Assembly (NCBI RefSeq): GCF_000264375.1
Contig: NZ_AJXW01000020.1
Span: 1-64,000 of the forward strand
Source: Rhodanobacter thiooxydans LCS2
Lineage (GTDB): Bacteria > Pseudomonadota > Gammaproteobacteria > Xanthomonadales > Rhodanobacteraceae
Direction of reading: 5' to 3'
DNA length: 64,000 bases
Shown: in pieces, positions 35,843 to 44,051 of the stretch
Layout: each line of letters begins with the position of its first letter
Position numbering within the stretch: the first letter of the stretch is position 1
Program-made: the position numbers and the translations under genes
Notes under the pieces: model-generated
Told to the model about the DNA's origin: nothing
Database searches by the model: none
The model's input: the letters and a program-made list of their open reading frames with translations, nothing else

Positions 35843-36829
35843 ATGCGAACGAATGCCCTTGCCGCGGTGGGACTGGCGCTGTGCTCGGCGCTGTTCTTCA
35901 CGCTCACCTACGTGCTCAACCGCAGCCTCGTCGCCGGCGGCGGGCATTGGGCGTGGGCGGTGATCCTGCGTTACCTGATCACGCTGCCGCTGCTGGCCAT
36001 GGTGCTGCCGCTGCAGGGAGGGCTCGGCGAACTGCCGCGCGAACTGCGCCGGCATGCGCGGCCGTGGCTGCTGTGGAGCAGTGTGGGTTTCGTGCTGTTC
36101 GGCGTGCCGCTGACCTGGGCGGCCAGCAGCGGACCGTCGTGGCTGGTCGCCGGCAGCTTCCAGACCACCGTGCTGGCCGGGCCGCTGCTGGCGCCGCTGA
36201 TCTATCGCGACGAGCGGCGCCGGCTGGCGTGGCGCACACTCGCGCTCGGGGCGCTGATCGTGGCCGGCGTGTTCGCGCTGCAGTGGGGCCATGCGCACGG
36301 GCAGCTGCGCGCTGGCGACTGGCTGGCGCTCGGCGCAGTGGTGCTGTCCGCGTTCGCCTATCCGCTGGGCAACCGCAAACTGCTGTTGCACCTGGAGCAC
36401 TGCGACAGCCGGCTCAACGCGGTGCAGCGGGTGTTCGGCATGACGCTGTGCAGCTGGCCGTTGTGGCTGCTGTTCGCGCTGGCCGCGTGGTCCACCGTCG
36501 GGCCGCCCACGCTGCGCGAGGCGTTGCTGGCCGGCGGCGTGGCGTTGTCCTCGGGCACCATCGCCACGATCCTGTTCTTCCGCGCCACCGACATGGTGCG
36601 CCGCGAGCCGACCGCGCTGGCCGCGGTGGAAGCGATGCAGGCGGCGGAGCTGCTGTTCGCCACGCTGCTCGGCGTGCTGCTGCTCGGCGAGACGTGGCCG
36701 CACGGCTACGCTGCGTTCGGCGCGCTGGCGATCATCGTCGGCATCGCGCTGTTCGGCTGGGTCAGCGGGCGCGGCGCGGCCGGGCATGACGAGGAAGTGC
36801 GCGCGCTGCGCGGCGACCGCAGCGCCTGA
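35843..36829 (+). CDS. EmrE-like/DMT-superfamily multidrug transporter
   Basis: Integral membrane protein of 328 residues with about ten helices. ALFFTLTYVLNRSLVAGGGH, VGFVLFGVPLTWAA, and a C-terminal repeat ending TLLGVLLLGETWPHGYAAFG with FGALAIIVGIALF are typical of the multidrug resistance efflux (PF13536, EamA-like) family. The start is the Met of MRTNALAAVG; 27 further codons upstream are Arg-rich and unlikely. The substrate is unknown. No partner genes. Confidence 0.85.
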   Translation: MRTNALAAVGLALCSALFFTLTYVLNRSLVAGGGHWAWAVILRYLITLPLLAMVLPLQGGLGELPRELRRHARPWLLWSSVGFVLFGVPLTWAASSGPSWLVAGSFQTTVLAGPLLAPLIYRDERRRLAWRTLALGALIVAGVFALQWGHAHGQLRAGDWLALGAVVLSAFAYPLGNRKLLLHLEHCDSRLNAVQRVFGMTLCSWPLWLLFALAAWSTVGPPTLREALLAGGVALSSGTIATILFFRATDMVRREPTALAAVEAMQAAELLFATLLGVLLLGETWPHGYAAFGALAIIVGIALFGWVSGRGAAGHDEEVRALRGDRSA

Positions 36830-36909
36830 AGGTGCATGACTGCCGGCACGTGCCGGCGCGATCACGACAGCGTATCCCTGAGCCCCCGAACCGCCTGCAG
36901 GAGAAGTCC

Positions 36910-37380
36910 GTGCCGACAGCCACCCCCGTTCCGCCGCGGCTCGCCCTCCTTTACGGCGGCTTCGTCGCCGGTTCACTCGACGTCCTTGCCGCGGCGCTGA
37001 TCAACCGGGTCGATCCACTCATCATCCTGCGTGCGATCGCCAGCGGCCTGCTCGGCCGGCCCGCGTTCCAGGGCGGCTTGCCGGTCGCGGCGCTGGGCTT
37101 GCTGCTGCAGTGGGCAATGTCACTGCTGATTGCGGCGATCTTCGTGTTCGCCGCCCGGCGGATGGCCTGGCTGGGCCGGCGCTGGATCACGGCCGGCCTG
37201 CTTTATGGGGTGGTGGTGTTCGTGGTGATGGAGTACGTGGTGGTGCCGTTGTCCGCGGCGGCGAAACCGCATTTCACCGCGCTCTCGCTCGTCGAGAACC
37301 TGCTGGCGATGGGCCTGTTCGGCCTGATCGTGGCGTTCTTCGCCCGCGGGGTCGGGCGCCGTTCGCCGCAAGCCGCCTAG
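36910..37380 (+). CDS. Uncharacterised four-helix membrane protein
   Basis: Product of 156 residues starting at GTG (VPTATPVPPR), set by AGGAG ten bases upstream. Four hydrophobic segments are visible (LLYGGFVAGSLDVLAAALI, LLLQWAMSLLIAAIFVFAA, LLYGVVVFVVMEYVVVPL and LAMGLFGLIVAFFA). I do not recognise a specific family, although the YagU/DUF1440 group has a comparable GG.vAG start. It sits 80 bp after the DMT transporter on the same strand and could be co-transcribed. Confidence 0.7.
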   Translation: MPTATPVPPRLALLYGGFVAGSLDVLAAALINRVDPLIILRAIASGLLGRPAFQGGLPVAALGLLLQWAMSLLIAAIFVFAARRMAWLGRRWITAGLLYGVVVFVVMEYVVVPLSAAAKPHFTALSLVENLLAMGLFGLIVAFFARGVGRRSPQAA

Positions 37381-37462
37381 CCTGGCGACGCTGGAGCCGC
37401 CGGGCGCGAGCTACACTCGGCGTGATCGGGGCGTCGCGTGCTCCGGATTGAAAAGCGAGCCG

Positions 37463-38710
37463 ATGACCGATCCTGCAGACGGGCTTGTCCACCATGGCAC
37501 GCCCGCGTTCCGCCGCACCAACCTCGCGCTGTTCGCGGCGGGGCTGTCCACCTTCGGGCTGCTGTACTGCGTGCAGCCGCTGATGCCGCAGTTCAGCCAC
37601 GACTACGCGGTGAGCGAAGCGGGGGCGGCGCTGTCGCTGTCGCTGACCACCGGTGTACTGGCGTTCGCGATGCTGTTTGCGGGCGGCGTGTCCGATACAT
37701 TGGGGCGCAAGCCGGTGATGGTCGCCTCGCTGCTGGCGTCGGCGCTGCTGGTGCTGGTGAGCGCGCTGATGCCGGACTGGACCGCGCTGCTGGCGGTGCG
37801 CACGCTGCTCGGGCTCACCCTGAGCGGACTGCCGGCGGTGGCAATGACCTACCTCGGCGAGGAGATGGACGCCGAGTCGATCGGCCTGGGCATGGGCCTG
37901 TACATCAGCGGCAGCGCGGTCGGCGGCATGGGCGGGCGGCTGGTGTCCGGCGTGCTGGCCGACTTTTTCGGCTGGCGCATCGGCGTGGCGGTGGTGGGCG
38001 TGATCGGCCTCGCCTGCGCGCTGGCGTTCTGGCGCGCACTGCCTCCATCGCGGCATTTCACGGCGCGGCCGCTGCGCTGGCGCACGCTGCTGGGCCGCTT
38101 TGCCGGCATGTTCCGCGACCGCGGCCTGCCGTGGCTGTTCGTCGAGGGCTTCCTGCTGCTCGGCGCATTCGTCACCGTCTACAACTACCTCGGCTACCGG
38201 CTGATGGCGCCGCCGTACAAGCTGAGCCAGGCGGTGGTGGGGTCGATCTTCGCCATCTACCTGATCGGCACGTTCAGCTCGGCGTGGATGGGGCACCTGG
38301 CCGGCAAGCTCGGGCGGCGCAAGGTGTTGTGGACCGCGTTCGCGCTGATGCTGGCCGGCGTGGCGCTGACCGCGCTGCGGCCGTTGTCACTGATCATGCT
38401 CGGCATCGTGGCGATCACGTTCGGCTTCTTCGGCGGCCATTCCATCGTCAGCAGCTGGGTCGGCCGCCGCGCCGGCGCGGCGAAGGCGCAGGCCGCGTCG
38501 GTGTACCTGTTCTGCTACTACATGGGTTCAAGCATCGCCGGCGCCAGCGGCGGGTTGTTCTATGCATCGCACGGCTGGAACGGCGTGGCGCTGTTCACCG
38601 GCGTGCTGGTGCTGGCCGGCCTGGCGATCGCGCTGGGCCTGGTGCAGCTGAAGCCGCTGGTCGACGTGGCCACGCCGCCCACTCCGATGAGCAAGGGGGC
38701 GATGGGGTAG
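37463..38710 (+). CDS. MFS transporter, YnfM-like
   Basis: Major facilitator of 415 residues with 12 helices. FRRTNLALFAAGLSTFGLLY, YCVQPLMPQFSHDYAVS and the loop GGVSDTLGRKPVM (motif A) are very close to the YnfM group; the second-half loop AGKLGRRKVLW repeats the motif. Substrates of this group are poorly defined; arabinose-polymer or drug export has been suggested for relatives. The Met of MTDPADGLVH is used as start, preceded by AAAAGCGAG. Confidence 0.87.
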   Translation: MTDPADGLVHHGTPAFRRTNLALFAAGLSTFGLLYCVQPLMPQFSHDYAVSEAGAALSLSLTTGVLAFAMLFAGGVSDTLGRKPVMVASLLASALLVLVSALMPDWTALLAVRTLLGLTLSGLPAVAMTYLGEEMDAESIGLGMGLYISGSAVGGMGGRLVSGVLADFFGWRIGVAVVGVIGLACALAFWRALPPSRHFTARPLRWRTLLGRFAGMFRDRGLPWLFVEGFLLLGAFVTVYNYLGYRLMAPPYKLSQAVVGSIFAIYLIGTFSSAWMGHLAGKLGRRKVLWTAFALMLAGVALTALRPLSLIMLGIVAITFGFFGGHSIVSSWVGRRAGAAKAQAASVYLFCYYMGSSIAGASGGLFYASHGWNGVALFTGVLVLAGLAIALGLVQLKPLVDVATPPTPMSKGAMG

Positions 38711-38750
38711 GAGCGCTATGCTCCTTCCCCTGCTGGCACCCCACCCCAAT

Positions 38751-38772
38751 CCTCCCCTGCATGCAGGGGAGG
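38751..38772. repeat. Perfect 22-bp palindrome, CCTCCCCTGC family
   Basis: CCTCCCCTGCATGCAGGGGA followed by GG is a perfect palindrome of 22 bp. Its core matches the repeat at 23606-23630. It lies between convergent genes. Confidence 0.8.
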
Positions 38773-38801
38773 GGGCAAGGGCTTCAACGCGTGGCTGGCT
38801 T

Positions 38802-38869
38802 CGTAGGGCGGGCACTGCCCGCCGCTGTTGTCGATAGCCGAAAGGCCGGCGGGCAGTGCCCGCTCTACG
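38802..38869. repeat. 23-bp inverted repeat with GGGCACTGCCC cores
   Basis: Arms at 38802-38824 and 38847-38869 match at 22 of 23 positions in inverted orientation; each arm itself contains the small palindrome GCGGGCACTGCCCGC. It ends 11 bp before the stop of the convergent phosphodiesterase gene and may act as a bidirectional terminator or be a mobile repeat pair. Confidence 0.8.
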
Positions 38870-38879
38870 GCTGATGGTT

Positions 38880-40163
38880 TCAGTGCGCGGCGGGTTTCAG
38901 CATGCCTTTCACCGCCTCGTAGTCGCCGTCGTTCGCGGCGGCGGGAATGCCGAGGAGGTGGGTCATCAGCGGATAGACGTCCACGTTCGGAAATGCCGGC
39001 AGCTTCGCGTCGACGCGGAACGCGGGGCCGTATGCCACGAACAGCGCCTGCATCAGCGGCTCGGCATTGTCGTAGCCGTGCTCGCCCAGGCTCAGCCGGC
39101 CCTTGCGCTTCGCCGCGTAGTCGCTGGTGGTGATGCGCCAGTGCACGTTCGCCAGGCACAGCAGCTGCGGCACGCGCGGATTCCTGCCGTAGGCCAGCCG
39201 CGCCGGCATGCGGGTCTTGTCCCAGCACTGCATGTGCGGGTGCGGCTGCTCCAGGGTCTGCTCGACCTTCGCGAAATCCGCGCGCGCCTCGGCGCTGTCC
39301 GACGTCGGGTTGAAGCCGGCCAGGATGCCCATGCTCACCGTCTGTACCCGGTCGAGCGGGACCAGTTCGTCGATCATCACGCTGTTCGCCTCCGGCACCT
39401 CGGCCATGCCGTGGTCGGACAGCACGATAAGGTTGATCTGGTCGAACAGGCCGCGTTGCTTCAGCCCGTCGACCAGCTGCGCCAGCGCGGCGTCGGTGTC
39501 GCGCAGCGCGATGTTCACCTGCGCCGTGTCCGGGCCATAGACGTGGCCGGCGTGATCGACCTCGTCGAAGTACAGGGTGAGGAAGCCGGGCCGTTCGGCG
39601 GGCGGCAGGTCCAGCCACGCCAGCACCTGGTCCACCCGCTGCCCGGCCGTCACGCTGCCGTCGAACGGCTTCCAGTAGTCCGGGTGATGGCCGTGGATGT
39701 CCGCCTCCGAGCCCGGCCAGAACATGGTGGCGGTGCGCACGCCGTGCCGGTTCGCGGTCTCCCAGATCGGCGTACCCTCGGCCCACCAGCGGCCGTCGCT
39801 GACCGCCTTGCTGCTCAGCGAGAACTTGCCCAGCTGCGGATCGAACATGGAGTTGTTGACCACGCCGTGATGGTCGGGGGTGAGGCCGGTGACGAGGGTG
39901 TAGTGGTTCGGGAACGTCAGCGACGGGAACGCCGGCTGCATCGAGGCCGCCTGCACGCCGCCCTGCGCTAGCATCGCCAGCGCCGGGCTGAGCCCGCGTT
40001 GCAGGTAGTCGGGGCGATAGCCGTCGATCGAGATCAGCAGCAGCGACGCGGATTTGCCGGCCGGCGTCGCGATGGTGGTTGCCGGCGTGACCGGGCGTTG
40101 CGTGGCACAGCCGAAGCTGAATGCTGCCAGTGAACACAGCAGCAGGCGAAACAGGATTTTCAT
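38880..40163 (-). CDS. Lipoprotein nucleotide pyrophosphatase/phosphodiesterase
   Basis: Alkaline phosphatase-superfamily enzyme of 427 residues, most like bacterial nucleotide pyrophosphatase/phosphodiesterases (NPP). A lipoprotein signal (LLLCSLAAFSFGC) is followed by zinc motifs in order: LLISIDGYRPDYL, the nucleophile Thr in FPSLTFPNHYTLVTG, YFDEVDHAGHVYG, VLSDHGM and SLGEHGYDN. All six expected ligands appear present. It probably hydrolyses phosphodiester or pyrophosphate bonds in the periplasm. Stands alone; a hypothetical secreted protein gene diverges from it. Confidence 0.9.
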   Translation of the reverse strand: MKILFRLLLCSLAAFSFGCATQRPVTPATTIATPAGKSASLLLISIDGYRPDYLQRGLSPALAMLAQGGVQAASMQPAFPSLTFPNHYTLVTGLTPDHHGVVNNSMFDPQLGKFSLSSKAVSDGRWWAEGTPIWETANRHGVRTATMFWPGSEADIHGHHPDYWKPFDGSVTAGQRVDQVLAWLDLPPAERPGFLTLYFDEVDHAGHVYGPDTAQVNIALRDTDAALAQLVDGLKQRGLFDQINLIVLSDHGMAEVPEANSVMIDELVPLDRVQTVSMGILAGFNPTSDSAEARADFAKVEQTLEQPHPHMQCWDKTRMPARLAYGRNPRVPQLLCLANVHWRITTSDYAAKRKGRLSLGEHGYDNAEPLMQALFVAYGPAFRVDAKLPAFPNVDVYPLMTHLLGIPAAANDGDYEAVKGMLKPAAH

Positions 40164-40214
40164 GCAGGGAACCTTACGATGGATTCAAGCCATCCTGCAT
40201 GTTCGCTTACTGCC

Positions 40215-40628
40215 ATGACCATTACACGTCTGTTCGGACACTTCCCGCTGCGGCACGTGTTGCTGGCCGGCGCTTGCGCGCTTGCCCCGCTGGGCGCGGC
40301 AAGCGCCTGGCAACAGTCCGGCACGCAGCCGGTGATTCAGCCGATACCGCCAAGCGTGCGGTTCCAGCAGGATGCACAACAGCAGCAGGTGCGCGACGAA
40401 TTGCAGAAGAGCCAACAGCAGCAGCTGCTGCAGCAGGGCGTATCGGACAACGCAAAGCGCCCGATGACGGACGCCGCCCGCCGCCGACTCGACCGGGCCG
40501 ATCGGGCACAACGCGATCGCGAGCGTGCCCGGCAACAGGACCTGCTCGACCGCGAACGCGATGCGTCGAGCCTGCCGCGGGTGGTGGTGCCGCAGTCGTT
40601 GCCGGCAGCGGCGCACAGCGGCGGCTGA
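40215..40628 (+). CDS. Hypothetical secreted glutamine/arginine-rich protein
   Basis: Product of 137 residues with a signal peptide (about residues 1-31, LLAGACALAPLGAASA) and a mature part that is almost entirely charged or polar (runs of Gln at 51-80, then DRADRAQRDRERARQQD), likely a coiled coil or disordered helix. No family recognised. Divergent from the phosphodiesterase gene and followed by a long hairpin before the convergent ogt. Confidence 0.65.
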   Translation: MTITRLFGHFPLRHVLLAGACALAPLGAASAWQQSGTQPVIQPIPPSVRFQQDAQQQQVRDELQKSQQQQLLQQGVSDNAKRPMTDAARRRLDRADRAQRDRERARQQDLLDRERDASSLPRVVVPQSLPAAAHSGG

Positions 40629-40654
40629 TCGAGCGCTTTGACGGCTGGCGGTTT

Positions 40655-40726
40655 GTAAGAGCGCACCCTGTGCGCGATGCTCTTCGTCACATGACGGAAA
40701 GCATCGCGCACAGGGTGCGCTCCTAC
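40655..40726. repeat. 72-bp hairpin repeat between convergent genes
   Basis: Two 30-bp arms (40655-40684 and 40697-40726) match at 27 of 30 positions, and the 12-bp centre CGTCACATGACG is itself palindromic, so the whole block can fold as one long hairpin. It contains GAGCGCACCCTGTGCGCGAT, a typical dispersed repeat core. It lies 27 bp after one gene and 13 bp before the stop of ogt. Confidence 0.85.
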
Positions 40727-40738
40727 AGGGATTTCGCT

Positions 40739-41251
40739 TCAGCCGAACAGGTCGCCGTGCGCGATGCGACGTTCCAGATCCAGCAGATAGCGCTTCGTCG
40801 GCAGGCCGCCGCCGAAGCCGGTGAGGCTGCCGTTCGCGCCGATCACCCGATGGCACGGCAGCACGATCGGCAACGGATTGCGCCCGTTCGCGGCGCCGAC
40901 CGCGCGCACCGCCAGTGGCTTGTCGATGCGCCGGGCCAGTTCGCCGTAGCTGATCGTGACGCCGTACGGAATCCGCCCCAGCTCGTGCCATACCTCCAGC
41001 TGGAACGGCGTGCCGACCGGATGCAGCGGCAGTTCGAAGTGCTGCCGCTCGCCGGCGAAGTATTCCTGCAGTTGCACGCGGGCGAACTTCAGCGGCGCAA
41101 CTGAGCGGACCCAGTCCGGGTACGGCCGCTTCGGGTGGCGTTCGCGCTCGAACCAGACCTCGCGCAGGCCGCGGCTGTCCGCGACCAGGCGCAGCGTGCC
41201 GACCGGGCTGTCCATCTCGTCGTAGTAAATCGTGTCGGGCATGTTCGTCAT
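40739..41251 (-). CDS. ogt: Methylated-DNA-[protein]-cysteine S-methyltransferase
   Basis: Suicide enzyme removing O6-alkyl groups from guanine, 170 residues. The active-site motif [20 protein letters not shown] and the HTH segment with [20 protein letters not shown] are intact. Its ATG overlaps the stop of the upstream Ada/AlkA fusion gene (ATGA), so both repair enzymes are co-translated. It provides the methyltransferase activity that the fusion protein lacks. Confidence 0.94.
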   Translation of the reverse strand: MTNMPDTIYYDEMDSPVGTLRLVADSRGLREVWFERERHPKRPYPDWVRSVAPLKFARVQLQEYFAGERQHFELPLHPVGTPFQLEVWHELGRIPYGVTISYGELARRIDKPLAVRAVGAANGRNPLPIVLPCHRVIGANGSLTGFGGGLPTKRYLLDLERRIAHGDLFG

Positions 41252-42753
41252 GCCATCGCCTCCGTTTTTTTTCGGCGTGCCGGCGACAACGTTTCCGATG
41301 CGCCGCGCCACAAATGGATGACGGCGTACGCGCGCCACGGGCGCCACGCGTTCGCGCGTTCGGTCAGCGCTTTCGTGCTGAGCGGTGCGGCGTCCGTCGC
41401 CGCCTCGCGGCGCAGAATCAGGTCCGCCGCCGGGAACGCATCCGGCGCGCTCAGCGCGCGCATCGCGATGTAGTGCGCCGTCCATGCGCCGATGCCGGGC
41501 AGCGCGACCCAGCGCGCCGCGAACTCGTCCAGCGACTGCTCCGCACGGAAGTCCACGCGGCCATCCAGCAGCGCCTGCGCCATGGTGTTGATCGTCGTCG
41601 CGCGCGCCGTGGTCAGGCCGATCTCGCGCAGGTCCGCCTGCGCCAGCGCAGCCGGCGTCGGGAACAGCCGCTCCAGCCCCGGCAACGGCCCGGCCGTCAA
41701 CGGTTCGCCCCAGCGCTGCACGATGCGCGTCGCCAGCGTGCGTGCGGCCGCCACGCTGATCTGCTGGCCGAGGATCGCGCGCACCGCGATCTCGAAACCG
41801 TCCCAGCCGCCGGGCAGGCGCAGGCCGGGGTGGCGCGCCACCAGCGGGCCGAGCACGGCGTCGTGGCGGAACGTATCCGCGATCGCCTGCGGGTTCGCGT
41901 CCAGGTCGAACATCCGCCGCAGCGTCGTCACCACGCCGAGCAGCCGCGTTGGCTGCGGGCAGTGCAGTTGCAGCTGCAACGCGTGCTCGCCGCCCGGCCA
42001 CGCACTGAGCCACAACCAGCCCGGTGCATCCGCCGGGCCGAACACGCGCGCGTAGCTGCGCGCATCGACAAGTTCCACGCCTGGCAGCGCGCGCGTACGC
42101 AGGAATGCGAGCAGGCCCGGAAAATCGTACGGCGGCCGATAGCCGAGCCGCAGCACCAGCGCCGCACCGGCCGCCGTGCGCGGATGCCGGCGCAGCTCGC
42201 GCGGCGCGATGCGGTTCGCCTGCGCGAACGCCGCGTTGAACCGGCGCAGGCTGCGGAAGCCGGACGCGAGCGCGACTTCCGTCACCGGCAGCGCGGTCTC
42301 CGTCAGCAGTTGTTTCGCGAACAGCAGCCGCCGCGTCGTGTGCACGCTGACCGGCGTTGCGCCGAGGCGCTCGACGAACAGCCGGCGCAGCTGCCGCGCA
42401 CCGATGCCGACGCGTGCCGCCAGGGTGTCCAGCGACTGTTCCGCCAGCGTGCCGGCTTCGATCAGCTTCAGCGCACGCGCTACCACATGATCGCCGTGCT
42501 GCCACTGCTCGTTGCCCGGCGCCAGTTCCGGTCGGCAGCGCAGGCACGGCCGGAAGCCGGCCGCTTCCGCGGCGGCCGCATTCGGGTAGTAATGCACGTT
42601 CTCGCGCTTCGGCGCCGGCGCCGGGCATACCGGCCGGCAGTAGATGCCGGTGCTGCTCACCGCGGTGAAGAACAGCCCGTCGAAGCGGGCGTCGCGGCTG
42701 AGCCGGGCCTGTTCGCAGACATGCGGGGCGGGCAGGGTAGGCGGTTCGTTCAT
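41248..42753 (-). CDS. alkA: Ada-type regulator fused to DNA-3-methyladenine glycosylase (Ada-AlkA)
   Basis: Fusion of 501 residues. Residues about 10-80 are the Ada zinc/methylphosphotriester domain with Cys39, Cys43, Cys70 and Cys73 (YCRPVC and CLRC), Cys39 being the methyl acceptor. Residues about 85-195 are an AraC-type HTH ([19 protein letters not shown]). Residues about 200-490 are AlkA: the helix-hairpin-helix in [16 protein letters not shown] and the catalytic Asp in FPAADLIL. It senses methyl damage and excises alkylated bases. Probably autoregulated like Ada; ogt follows with a 4-bp overlap. Confidence 0.93.
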   Translation of the reverse strand: MNEPPTLPAPHVCEQARLSRDARFDGLFFTAVSSTGIYCRPVCPAPAPKRENVHYYPNAAAAEAAGFRPCLRCRPELAPGNEQWQHGDHVVARALKLIEAGTLAEQSLDTLAARVGIGARQLRRLFVERLGATPVSVHTTRRLLFAKQLLTETALPVTEVALASGFRSLRRFNAAFAQANRIAPRELRRHPRTAAGAALVLRLGYRPPYDFPGLLAFLRTRALPGVELVDARSYARVFGPADAPGWLWLSAWPGGEHALQLQLHCPQPTRLLGVVTTLRRMFDLDANPQAIADTFRHDAVLGPLVARHPGLRLPGGWDGFEIAVRAILGQQISVAAARTLATRIVQRWGEPLTAGPLPGLERLFPTPAALAQADLREIGLTTARATTINTMAQALLDGRVDFRAEQSLDEFAARWVALPGIGAWTAHYIAMRALSAPDAFPAADLILRREAATDAAPLSTKALTERANAWRPWRAYAVIHLWRGASETLSPARRKKTEAMA

Positions 42754-42907
42754 GGGCGCAGGCTAGCACCGCGGCGACAGCGTGACTCGCCGTTTTCGGA
42801 CATCCATGCTGCGCGACGAGCCGGTCGGGGCGGCGGTTTCAACGGGCCAGGACATCAGTTCGCATGGGCGATCCACGCAAGCGTCGCGCGTGCTTCGGTG
42901 CAGTGCC

Positions 42908-43057
42908 TCACTTGACCGGCGCCATCAGGTGCTCGTACGGCGTGCCGGCCCGCATCAAGTACGGCGCGGCCGTGGCCGGATCCGCGCGGGTACCTCGGAT
43001 CTGATGTTGGCCTGACAGCCTCCACCATGACTTGCGTCGGTCGTACCGGACTCCCAC
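42908..43057 (-). CDS. Short open frame, possible gene remnant
   Basis: A 49-codon frame beginning with GTG and closed on both sides by stops. The C-terminal half (DPATAAPYLMRAGTPYEHLM) looks protein-like, with balanced composition, whereas no upstream part of a larger gene is found. It could be a surviving 3' fragment of a lost gene or a small protein. It sits in the decayed zone between the Ada/AlkA gene and a frameshifted carboxymuconolactone decarboxylase gene. Family not recognised. Confidence 0.3.
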   Translation of the reverse strand: MGVRYDRRKSWWRLSGQHQIRGTRADPATAAPYLMRAGTPYEHLMAPVK

Positions 43058-43069
43058 GGCGCGAGTCGA

Positions 43070-43533
43070 TCAATCGCCCGCCATGCGGGCTGCTTCAGGC
43101 GGCCTGCGAAAACTTATGGCGAGCCGGTTGTAGGCATTCATCAGGCCGATGGCGATAGTCAGGTCGACCAGCTCCTTCTCGCCGAGTATTTCGGCCGCCC
43201 TCTGGAAGTCGTCGTCGGGCACCCCCGTTCGCGCCACTTGCGTTACCGACTCGGCCCAGGCGAGGGCCGCTCTTTCCTTCACGTCGAACAGCTCGCCGGC
43301 TTTGCGCCAGGCCTGGAGCAGCGCAAGTTTCTCGCCGGTCACCTCCCCCTTGATCAGGGCGCGTGCATGCAGATCCAGGCAGTAATGCGCAGCCATTGAT
43401 CTGGCTCACCCGCAGGTAGACCAGATCGATCAGCCGCGTACCCACGCCGGACTTGCGCAACGTAGCCGTAGACGCCGCCGAGCACCTTGACTCCGGCCGG
43501 GGAGACCTTCATGTAATCGATGCGTTGTGACAT
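43070..43533 (-). pseudogene. AhpD-like carboxymuconolactone decarboxylase family protein, frameshifted
   Basis: Assembled across frames it reads as a complete AhpD-like peroxidase/decarboxylase of about 154 residues: start MSQRIDYMKVSPAGVKVLGG, then LIDLVYLRVSQINGCA, the CxxC segment and LDLHARALIKGEV, ending RRPPEAARMAGD. Two single-base insertions break it: one near 43450 (after GYVAQ) and one near 43385, directly inside the active-site codons for C-A-Y-C. Translation as written yields no intact product. Sequencing error is possible but two independent shifts, next to another decayed gene, favour true decay. Confidence 0.75.
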
Positions 43534-43542
43534 GGAGCCCGC

Positions 43543-43959
43543 CTATTCTTGCGGGGTTGTCAGGGGCGTGTCGCCGGTGTCGACGATGAACACGGCGAGC
43601 AATTTGGCAGGGACGGACTTGCTCGCATTGCGGCTTATCCGATGATGCGCGCCGGGCTCTTCATAGAAACTCTGGCCCGCCGTGTAGACCCGCGCGGGCC
43701 CATCGTCGACCTGGCTTTCGATCGCACCCGATACGACATAGGCGTAGATGAAGGCCGACTTCGCGTGGATATGCGGTTGCGAGGCGCCGCCCGGGCGGTA
43801 GAGCACTTCGACGGCGACGAGGGACTTGCCAGGGATATTGGAGATCGCGTGCGAAAAGTTCGGCGCGACGGTTTCGCCCGGCGCATGTGCACTCGCCGGG
43901 GCCGTGAGCGACAGCGCGGTGATGGCGAGCAGGGTGGCGAAAATGGCCTTGGTTCTCAT
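43543..43959 (-). CDS. Secreted cupin-domain protein
   Basis: Exported single-domain cupin of 138 residues. Signal peptide about residues 1-24 (cleavage near SAHAPG), then cupin motif 1 as VLYRPGGASQPHIHAKSAFI and motif 2 as GQSFYEEPGAHHRISRNAS. The histidines can form a metal site. The start is set by AGGAG ahead of ATG 43959. It lies just upstream of the frameshifted AhpD-like gene on the same strand; the pair may once have formed an operon controlled by the divergent MocR-type regulator, itself now decayed. Confidence 0.85.
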   Translation of the reverse strand: MRTKAIFATLLAITALSLTAPASAHAPGETVAPNFSHAISNIPGKSLVAVEVLYRPGGASQPHIHAKSAFIYAYVVSGAIESQVDDGPARVYTAGQSFYEEPGAHHRISRNASKSVPAKLLAVFIVDTGDTPLTTPQE

Positions 43960-44051
43960 GGGGGACTCCTGGTGAATGCGACGCATCCTGCGCTTCATTT
44001 AGTCCACAAAAAAGAACCAAGAAGGGCATTTTTCGATATAGACCATGCGGC

